Shown here piece by piece: positions 42,376-48,452 of a DNA stretch of 64,000 bases. The stretch covers positions 1 through 64,000 of the forward strand of contig DAOTXW010000009.1 in NCBI GenBank assembly GCA_034435035.1, read 5' to 3'. The notes beneath the pieces are model-generated. The model was not told the origin of the DNA. It saw only the letters and a program-made list of their open reading frames with translations, and ran no database searches. The translations under genes were made by a program, and so were the position numbers. The stretch is from JAHEME01 sp034435035 (GTDB lineage: Bacteria > Chloroflexota > Anaerolineae > Aggregatilineales > UBA3940). How positions within the stretch are numbered: position 1 is the first letter of the stretch; each line of letters starts with the position of its first letter.

Positions 42376-43410
42376 ATGGAGAGGGCCCCACTATTGATCC
42401 CGGAGCCAATGCATGCCCCGGATGGATTCTTCTCAGTTCCCCTGTCGATAATTGGCTGGATCATCATGATCGTAATGATCGGTTTGGCGGTTCGCAACAC
42501 ACGCCAACAGCTCGGTGAGCGTCAGATTCCGCTGATGGGAGTGCTGGCGGCCGCGATCTTTGCGGGACAGATGCTCAACTTCACCGTACCGGGCGGCACT
42601 TCTGGCCACCTGCTGGGTGGTGCGCTGGCGGCTATTGTCCTGGGCCCGTGGGCGGCTGTCCTGGTCATGACGGCGGTTGTCTCCATCCAGGCCCTTCTGT
42701 TCCAGGACGGCGGTCTGCTTGTCTTGGGGCTTAACACCCTCAATATGGGCGTAGTCACAGCCTTTGTTGGGTATTTCGTATACCATATTGGCCAGCGCAT
42801 CCGGGCGGATCATGCAGGCAAGCTGATCTCAGCATTTGCCGCTGGCTGGCTGTCGGTTGTTATCACGGCGGTTTTTGCCTCCGTTGAGCTGGCTCTGTCA
42901 GGCACCTCGGCGCTAGGTGTAGCTCTGCCTGCAATGCTGGGTGTCCATATCATGATCGGAGTTGGTGAGGGCCTGCTGACCGCTGCGGCCCTTGGCTTTA
43001 TCCTGGTGGCCCGGGCGGATCTGGTTGGCGGCGAAGCTGCGCCCGGTCAGCGAAGCGCAGGCTGGGTGATTGCCGGGCTGCTGATAGCGCTCGCATTAAC
43101 GCTGCTTGCGCCACTGGCTTCCCCTTACTCGGATGGTTTGGAGCGTGTGGCGGAGGTTCTTTCGGCACCTGACGAGGTCGAAGTGGCTCCGGTGGGCATT
43201 TCGGTGCCAGACGAGAAGCAGTTCTTTGGTGAAGCTCAGGATGCGCCGTATACGGTCCTGCCGGACTACACCGTACCGTTCCTGGGCGAGAGTGGCATCA
43301 GCACGATCCTGGCCGGCATGCTGGGTGTCGTGATCGTATTTGCATCGGCATTCGCCATCGCGCGCCTGACCAGGCTGGCAAGGCAAAGCGAACTGCCCCC
43401 CATCGAGTAG
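42376..43410 (+). CDS. cbiM: Nickel/cobalt ECF transporter substrate component, CbiM/NikM with C-terminal N-like domain
   Basis: 344-residue membrane protein that binds Ni(II) or Co(II). The metal loop MHAPDGFF at residues 12-19 is the family signature, followed by six or seven helices and a C-terminal part (about 225-344) with two helices flanking an acidic loop, like the fused CbiN/NikN partner. GGAGGG at 42363-42368 supports ATG 42376. However, in studied proteins the Met-His pair is the real N terminus and its amine binds metal; ATG 42409, with GGAG only 3 bases away, would give that. It heads cbiM-cbiQ-cbiO. Choice between Ni and Co is open. Confidence 0.88.
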   Translation: MERAPLLIPEPMHAPDGFFSVPLSIIGWIIMIVMIGLAVRNTRQQLGERQIPLMGVLAAAIFAGQMLNFTVPGGTSGHLLGGALAAIVLGPWAAVLVMTAVVSIQALLFQDGGLLVLGLNTLNMGVVTAFVGYFVYHIGQRIRADHAGKLISAFAAGWLSVVITAVFASVELALSGTSALGVALPAMLGVHIMIGVGEGLLTAAALGFILVARADLVGGEAAPGQRSAGWVIAGLLIALALTLLAPLASPYSDGLERVAEVLSAPDEVEVAPVGISVPDEKQFFGEAQDAPYTVLPDYTVPFLGESGISTILAGMLGVVIVFASAFAIARLTRLARQSELPPIE

Positions 43411-43480
43411 GGGCAGGGCAATGAAAAGGTAAGAAGCCTCCGGGCTCACAACGTTGTATTGCGACGATTACACATAAAAA

Positions 43481-43505
43481 GGAGGTGGGCACTGCTGCCC
43501 CCTCC
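43481..43505 (+). promoter_or_regulatory. Strong hairpin between cbiM and cbiQ
   Basis: GGAGG-T-GGGCA pairs with TGCCC-CCTCC around a CTGC loop: ten base pairs with one bulged T. The left arm hides a perfect Shine-Dalgarno core (AAGGAGG) that is not spaced for any ATG. There is no T run after it on the plus strand, but the minus strand has TTTTT, so it is not a clear plus-strand terminator. It may tune cbiQO expression or protect mRNA. Confidence 0.45.
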
Positions 43506-43532
43506 TGCTGTGCTGTGAGATATGTACCGGCG

Positions 43533-44324
43533 ATGCACTTTCATCTTGCGGACGCTTACCAAGAAACCGGCAGCCGGCTCCACCACATGGATGCCCGGAT
43601 AAAGCTAGTGGTGGTGATCAGCCTTATCCTGCTCATCGGGCTAACACCCTCCGGGGCCTTTGGTACCTACATCGGTTTCTTCATTCTCATCATGGCGGTT
43701 GTGCTGGTGGCGCGCCTGGACCCGTGGATGGTAGTGCGGCGTTCGTTTGTCGCGCTGCCGTTCACACTGGCGGCGATTTCCCTGGTGTTCACAGTTCCTG
43801 GCCCTGCGCTGATCAATGTCCCACTGGTGAACTGGCCAGTCAGTGAGCCGGGCCTGGTGCGCTTTACCAGCATCATGCTCAAGAGCATGCTGTCTGTACA
43901 GGTGGCGGTTATCCTGCTGCTGACGACCCATTTCACAGATACTCTCTGGGCGCTCGGCGAGCTGAGAGTTCCCCGGATCCTGGTGGCGGTCATTACGTTC
44001 ATGTATCGCTATATTTTTCTGATCGCTGAAGAATCCATCCGGCTGACTCGTGCACGCGATGCGCGAAGCGCGGTGATCGGCGGCGACACTGCCAGGGGAC
44101 GCTCCCTCGCCTTCCGGGCTCAGACGACAGGGCGTATGATTGGCAACCTCTTCCTGCGCAGCTTCGAGCGCAGCGAACGGATATATCAAGCGATGCTTGC
44201 GCGTGGATATCGTGGTGAGATTCGTCACCTCAGCCCGCCCCCTGTGCCGATCGCTGACGGGATCCTGGGAGCGATTGTGTGCGCCCTGAGCCTGGCCCTA
44301 ATGCTATCCGCAGTGCTCCGCTGA
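43533..44324 (+). CDS. cbiQ: ECF transporter transmembrane coupling protein CbiQ/EcfT
   Basis: 263-residue membrane protein linking the metal-binding component to the ATPase. Helices lie at about 25-45, 48-66, 80-100, 125-150 and the C terminus. The EcfT coupling signature appears as ARDARSAV, with the second motif at SERIYQAMLARGYRGE (Ala-Arg-Gly form), which contacts the ATPase. ATG 43533 is chosen because homology starts at FHLADAYQETGSRLHHMDARIKL; its ribosome site is poor. An upstream GTG at 43485 sits inside the hairpin and is unlikely. Confidence 0.9.
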   Translation: MHFHLADAYQETGSRLHHMDARIKLVVVISLILLIGLTPSGAFGTYIGFFILIMAVVLVARLDPWMVVRRSFVALPFTLAAISLVFTVPGPALINVPLVNWPVSEPGLVRFTSIMLKSMLSVQVAVILLLTTHFTDTLWALGELRVPRILVAVITFMYRYIFLIAEESIRLTRARDARSAVIGGDTARGRSLAFRAQTTGRMIGNLFLRSFERSERIYQAMLARGYRGEIRHLSPPPVPIADGILGAIVCALSLALMLSAVLR

Positions 44325-44361
44325 AGTGGAGCCCAAGTAAGAGTAAGAGAGCAGATAATTT

Positions 44362-45075
44362 ATGCCGGCTCCGGTAGTCGTAGAGGGATTGACCTTCCGA
44401 TACCCTGATGGCCATGTGGCTCTGCAGGGTATCGACTTGCAGATCGGAGTCAATGAAAAGGTGGCATTAGTTGGCCCGAATGGTGCGGGCAAATCGACGC
44501 TGATGCTGCATCTCAATGGCCTGCTGCGAGCATCGGAGGGTGCCATAACCATCGGCGGGCTGCCGGTGACTGATCAGCACCTGGGGCAGATCAGAGCGTG
44601 GGTTGGGCTGGTATTCCAGAATCCTGATGATCAGCTTTTCAACCCGAAGGTCTTTGACGATGTTGCATTCGGCCCCCTGCACATGAGTCTCCCTGACGAC
44701 GAGGTTCGCCGACGCTCCATGGACGCACTGGCGGCGGTTGGCATGAGTGATTACGCCGACCGCGTATCGCATCATCTGAGCCTGGGTGAGAAGAAGCGGA
44801 TTGCTATTGCGACTGTGTTGAGCATGGATCCGCAGATACTCGTCCTTGATGAGCCGACCGCTGGTCTCGATCCGCGCGCACGGCGCAGCCTGATGCGTCT
44901 GCTGGCCGAAATGCAGCGCACGATGCTGGTGGCTACCCATGATATGCACATGGTTGCGGAGATGTTTCCCCGGGTTATTGTGCTCGATGAAGGCGCTGTT
45001 GCTGCAGATGGCCCCACCGAGAACATCCTGCGCGACGAGGCATTTCTGACCGCGCATGGACTGGAAAAGCCCTGA
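44362..45075 (+). CDS. cbiO: ECF transporter ATPase CbiO/EcfA
   Basis: 237-residue ABC ATPase. Walker A GPNGAGKST (about residues 37-45), Q-loop VFQNPDDQLF (the NPDDQ form is typical of ECF ATPases), signature HLSLGEKKRIAIA, Walker B ILVLDEPTAGLD and switch VATHDMHM. It powers nickel or cobalt uptake with CbiM and CbiQ. A hairpin overlapping its stop codon probably ends the transcript. Confidence 0.93.
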   Translation: MPAPVVVEGLTFRYPDGHVALQGIDLQIGVNEKVALVGPNGAGKSTLMLHLNGLLRASEGAITIGGLPVTDQHLGQIRAWVGLVFQNPDDQLFNPKVFDDVAFGPLHMSLPDDEVRRRSMDALAAVGMSDYADRVSHHLSLGEKKRIAIATVLSMDPQILVLDEPTAGLDPRARRSLMRLLAEMQRTMLVATHDMHMVAEMFPRVIVLDEGAVAADGPTENILRDEAFLTAHGLEKP

Positions 45076-45096
45076 CCGTTGACGCCGCAGGGCTTT
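45066..45096. terminator. Bidirectional terminator between cbiO and selD
   Basis: AAAGCCCTG (45066-45074) and CAGGGCTTT (45088-45096) form a perfect 9-bp stem with a 13-base loop. The A and T arms give short U tracts on both strands. It sits between two convergent genes 43 bases apart, so it can stop both transcripts. Confidence 0.65.
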
Positions 45097-45118
45097 ACAG
45101 GTGATCGCCCAAGTGGCG

Positions 45119-46177
45119 CTAAGGTGAGACGTAGATAGCTGCTTCTCTCCGAGCCTGCACAGAACCAATGTGCCACCAGGCATCTCCATTGCGGGCCATT
45201 TCAGCAGCGAAGCGCTCGCGCTGGCCTGCTGGCAACGCAATCAACAGACCACCACTGGTTTGTGCATCGAACAGCAGCATCTGTTGCTCTGCGGTAACCC
45301 CGGTGTCGAAGCGCACAGAGGGCTCAAATGCCTGCTTGTTACTGGCCGACCCGCCCGGGAAGATCCACTTACTGGCATAATCCACCGCGCCGGTCATGAA
45401 AGGAATAGCCGCAAAGGACATCTCCAGAGAGACCTCGCTGGCTGCTGCCATTTCGGCTGCATGGCCCAGCAGCCCGAAGCCTGTGATATCCGTAATCCCC
45501 CGCGCTCCACAGACGCCTGCTGCCCGGGATGCAGACCTATTGAGGCGCGACATCCAGCGCTGGGCCTCTGCTATGTGCGCACTCTCAGCCGCATCTCGCT
45601 TGGCCGCCGTCGTGATGGTGCCTGTGCCGAGAGGTTTTGTCAGGATTAGAAGATCCCCTGGTCGGGCCTGTGCTTTGGTGGCCAGCTGGTCGGGATGTGT
45701 AAGCCCGATAACAGCCAGCCCGAACTTAGGTTCCTTATCCTGAATAGTGTGCCCCCCGGCAATGACCGCGCCAGCCTCGTGCACCTTCTCCGCTGCGCCC
45801 CGCAGAATGTCTGTCAGGATCGCGGGCGGGAGTTCGGGTGGAAAAGCGACCAGGTTGAGTGCCATCAGCGGCTGGCCGCCCATGGCATAGACATCGCTCA
45901 GTGCATTGGCTGCTGCGATCGCGCCATACAGATAGGGATCGTCAACAATAGGAGTGAAGAAGTCCGCCGTAAAGATCAGGACTCGCTCGGAGTCAAGGCG
46001 ATAGGCAGCTGCGTCATCAGGCGCGCCAAGGCCAACCAGCAGATCAGGATAATCCGCGGGGGTGAAGAAATCCTGCAGGGGGCGCAGAACCTGCGCCAGG
46101 GCCTCAGGGGCCAGCTTAGAAGCTCAACCGGCACACGATGAAAGCGACGTCAGGCGGATGATCTCTTCGCGGGTCAT
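45119..46177 (-). CDS. selD: Selenide, water dikinase, UGA-containing (selenoprotein SelD)
   Basis: 352 codons. SelD makes selenophosphate from selenide and ATP. Translation from ATG 46177 gives TREEIIRLTSLSSCAG, then an in-frame TGA (46126-46124), then ASKLAPEALAQVLRPL. This aligns with the catalytic GAG-C-GCK loop of E. coli SelD, with the UGA exactly at the Cys/Sec position; residue 18 is therefore probably selenocysteine. Downstream are DDAAAYRL, TADFFTPIVDDPYLYG, NALSDVYAMGG, AGGHTIQDKEPKFGLAVIG and TDITGFGLLGH, all SelD hallmarks. A start at the internal Met near 45883 would delete the catalytic and ATP-binding lead. The second loop residue (Ala) and third (Ser) are unlike the usual Gly-Cys. 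Confidence 0.9.
46081..46097 (-). promoter_or_regulatory. Bacterial SECIS-like hairpin of selD
   Basis: Minus-strand RNA GGCGCAG-GUU-CUGCGCC: a perfect 7-bp stem with loop GUU. The loop GU lies at positions 37-38 counting the U of UGA as 1. The stem top GCAG-GU(U)-CUGC is nearly identical to the fdhF SECIS tip GCAGGUCUGC of E. coli, which SelB reads through the loop G and U. It lies in the coding region right after the UGA, as expected for bacteria. Confidence 0.8.
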
Positions 46178-46350
46178 AGCCTATCTGTCCTGTACCCATA
46201 TGCTGCGATCGCACGGAGAGAGTTTATCCTACTTGGCACCCCTGGCGCTATAGCCGCCACCTGCTTTTTGTAGGGGTCCTGGTAGCAGCATAGAGCCCCC
46301 TGAAGGGCTATCTGCCACAGGGCGCATCGAGCTTTGCCAAAGGTTTGCGC

Positions 46351-46356
46351 TATACT
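46351..46356 (+). promoter_or_regulatory. Possible -10 element before the S41 peptidase gene
   Basis: TATACT, 32 bases before ATG 46389. No convincing -35 is found at the right distance. Initiation near 46363 would exclude an upstream in-frame ATG at 46359 and keep the GGGGGGA ribosome site, supporting the chosen start. The 210-base gap between the divergent selD and peptidase genes otherwise shows only a short TGCGATCGCA palindrome (46204-46213). Confidence 0.35.
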
Positions 46357-46388
46357 CCATGTCGATCTTTGAAGGGGGGACTGTCACT

Positions 46389-48416
46389 ATGGGCCATCTA
46401 CGCTGGGCGATCTTTCCACTAGCACTGGCAGGGTTGGCCTGCAGCAGCGTTGCGCTGTTTGCAGAGACTCCACAACCTGCGTCCACTGCGGAGCCAGCCG
46501 CGACTTCAACGCCGCTGCCCCCCATGCCGGTGCAGCCGGGTGCTGCCAATCCGGACGAGCCTGTGTTTGTGACAGGCACGATTCCGTTCACTTCGCCTTT
46601 CTTCCTATCTTCTTCTGCTGAACCTTTTGTGCTGCTCGAAGACGAAGCGGGCTTTGTCGCGCGTGATCTGGAATTTGAGTTCCCACTGGTGAGCCAGGCT
46701 ATTGGCCCGGTGGAGATTGTCGACGACAGCACAGCTACTTACTCCCTGGCGCTGCCGGCCATCCCACAGGGCACTGCTGTGGATGTTGATCACGACGGGG
46801 AGAGCGACACCGGTATCCAGGTATTTGCCGTTGCTTACTGGGCAAATACCTGGGGAGGGCCTTTCCTGGAGCGGCGTGATGGCCGCGGCTGGTCGACAGC
46901 TTACACATCGGCCATCACAGACCCGGACAATGATTATGAGATCATCGGCGGGACTCTGATCATATGGGCACCGGATGACCAGCAGCAGTTTCCAACGGGG
47001 TTTGGCGAGGACGGGAAGCTGTTCACTGAAGACGATCCGGTGGCGCCGGTCCTGCCAGGCTACAGTCTGGTGAACCTGGATCAGGAGCCTTTTCGGATCT
47101 ATAAGGAGCCCCGACCGGAGCTGACGCTGCTGGAAGGGGAAATTGCAGTCAATGATTTTTCGGATATGAGTTATACGGACGCCTTTGATGCTCTGTTTGC
47201 AAAAGTCTCGCGAGAGTACCCATTTACAGAGGATAAGTCCGTTGACTGGGATGCCCTTTATGAGGAGTTCGCGCCCCGTGTAGCGGAGGCTCGCAGCGAT
47301 GTACAATTCTACCGGGCGCTGCGCGATTTTGCCTTCTCGATCCCGGATGGCCATGTGGGGGGATTGTTCAACCGGGATGCTTTTCTGGAAGAACAGGCAG
47401 GCAGCTTCGGGATGATACTGGCGGAGCTGACAGACGGCCGCGTGCTGGTGACTGACGTCCTGCCGGGCACACCGGCGGATCGTGCGGGGATTGAGGTAGG
47501 TGCCGAGATCCTTGAGTGGGATGGCCAGGCGATCGCCAAAGCGATCAGCGAAGTCAACCCTAATCTTTTCTCCTCTCACTCGACCGAGACTGCGCGCCGC
47601 CAGGACCAGATAGTCTTCCTGACCCGTGTGCCGATTGGCACGCGGATTGCTATCACTTACCGTAACCCGGGGCAGACGCAGCCTGATGATGTTACGCTGA
47701 CGGCAGTCCAGGAGGTCGATTCACTGGTGCAGGTGCTGTTCCCACCAGCAGAGGCGCTGAATCTGCCCGTGGAGGCCGATGTGCTGGAGGAGACGGGGAT
47801 CGGCTATATACGGGTGAGCAGCTTCTCGGATGATGATAACCTGACTGCGCGCCTGTGGGAGCGCTATATCAATCAGCTGATCGACAACGATGTTCCCGGT
47901 CTGATCATCGATCTGCGGCGCAATGGTGGGGGTAATGGGAGCCTGGCCAACGCGTTCGCCGGTTTCTTCTTCGATGAGGAGGTCATACTGTCCCAGCGGT
48001 CCTACTATAACGAGCGCACGCAGCAGTTTGAGCTGGAGGGTATTCCCTCCGTGATCGAGCCCGCGCCCGTGCTCTACGAAGGGCCGATCGCTGTGCTGAT
48101 TGGCCCAAACTGCGTAAGTGCCTGTGAGGGGTTCGCCTACGCACTGTCACGTGGCCAGCGAGCCATCATGGTTGGAAACTTTCCCACCGCGGGAGCCTTT
48201 GGTGAAGTGGGGCGTGGGCAGTATCAACTGCCTGGCGACCTGCGCCTTCAGTTTCCGACGGGCCGGCCGGAGACCCCGGACGGCCGTCTGCTGATCGAAG
48301 GGACCGGTGTTGTTCCGGACATTGTGGTGCCGGTGACTGAGGATCAGGTACTGGGTAGAGATGATCCTGTTCTTGCGGCTGCCGTTGAGGCACTCCTTGA
48401 ACGAATTGGGGACTGA
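46389..48416 (+). CDS. S41-family (C-terminal processing type) peptidase, lipoprotein
   Basis: 675 residues. Signal peptide with lipobox LAGLAC (C18), then a Thr/Pro-rich spacer and an N-terminal beta-rich region of unknown role to about 260. An S41 core follows: a PDZ-like stretch near 355-385 (GTPADRAGIEVGAEILEWDG), GYIRVSSFSDDDN, LIIDLRRNGGGN and catalytic Ser in GPNCVSACEGFAYAL. The usual Gly-Lys after the serine helix is replaced by TAGAFGEVG, as in some S41 proteins that lack the CtpA lysine. ATG 46389 is set by the GGGGGGA ribosome site and signal peptide. It would act on the outer face of the membrane. Confidence 0.88.
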   Translation: MGHLRWAIFPLALAGLACSSVALFAETPQPASTAEPAATSTPLPPMPVQPGAANPDEPVFVTGTIPFTSPFFLSSSAEPFVLLEDEAGFVARDLEFEFPLVSQAIGPVEIVDDSTATYSLALPAIPQGTAVDVDHDGESDTGIQVFAVAYWANTWGGPFLERRDGRGWSTAYTSAITDPDNDYEIIGGTLIIWAPDDQQQFPTGFGEDGKLFTEDDPVAPVLPGYSLVNLDQEPFRIYKEPRPELTLLEGEIAVNDFSDMSYTDAFDALFAKVSREYPFTEDKSVDWDALYEEFAPRVAEARSDVQFYRALRDFAFSIPDGHVGGLFNRDAFLEEQAGSFGMILAELTDGRVLVTDVLPGTPADRAGIEVGAEILEWDGQAIAKAISEVNPNLFSSHSTETARRQDQIVFLTRVPIGTRIAITYRNPGQTQPDDVTLTAVQEVDSLVQVLFPPAEALNLPVEADVLEETGIGYIRVSSFSDDDNLTARLWERYINQLIDNDVPGLIIDLRRNGGGNGSLANAFAGFFFDEEVILSQRSYYNERTQQFELEGIPSVIEPAPVLYEGPIAVLIGPNCVSACEGFAYALSRGQRAIMVGNFPTAGAFGEVGRGQYQLPGDLRLQFPTGRPETPDGRLLIEGTGVVPDIVVPVTEDQVLGRDDPVLAAAVEALLERIGD

Positions 48417-48428
48417 GATCGGCTGAGT

Positions 48429-48443
48429 GCCGGTTATGCCGGC
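48429..48443. terminator. Weak hairpin between convergent peptidase and comEC genes
   Basis: GCCGG-TTATG-CCGGC, 5-bp stem, followed on the plus strand by CTTCGCTTCTC. It is the only fold in the 36-base gap between the two stop codons, so it may assist termination, but the stem is short. Confidence 0.35.
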
Positions 48444-48452
48444 CTTCGCTTC

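Noticed and set aside
43481..43505. Hairpin between cbiM and cbiQ as a rho-independent terminator
   Set aside because: The T run is on the minus strand only, where no gene ends, and the plus strand continues into cbiQ.
43485..43532. GTG 43485 as the cbiQ start
   Set aside because: It lies inside a strong hairpin directly abutting GGAGG, and the added 16 residues do not look like CbiQ.
45119..45883. Short selD starting at the internal Met near 45883
   Set aside because: It would remove the catalytic loop and the DDAAAYRL and TADFFTPIVDDP ATP-binding segments, which are present in frame upstream.
46124..46126. TGA in selD read as a nonsense mutation or pseudogene
   Set aside because: It falls exactly on the Cys/Sec position, the rest of the frame is intact and a SECIS-like hairpin follows.
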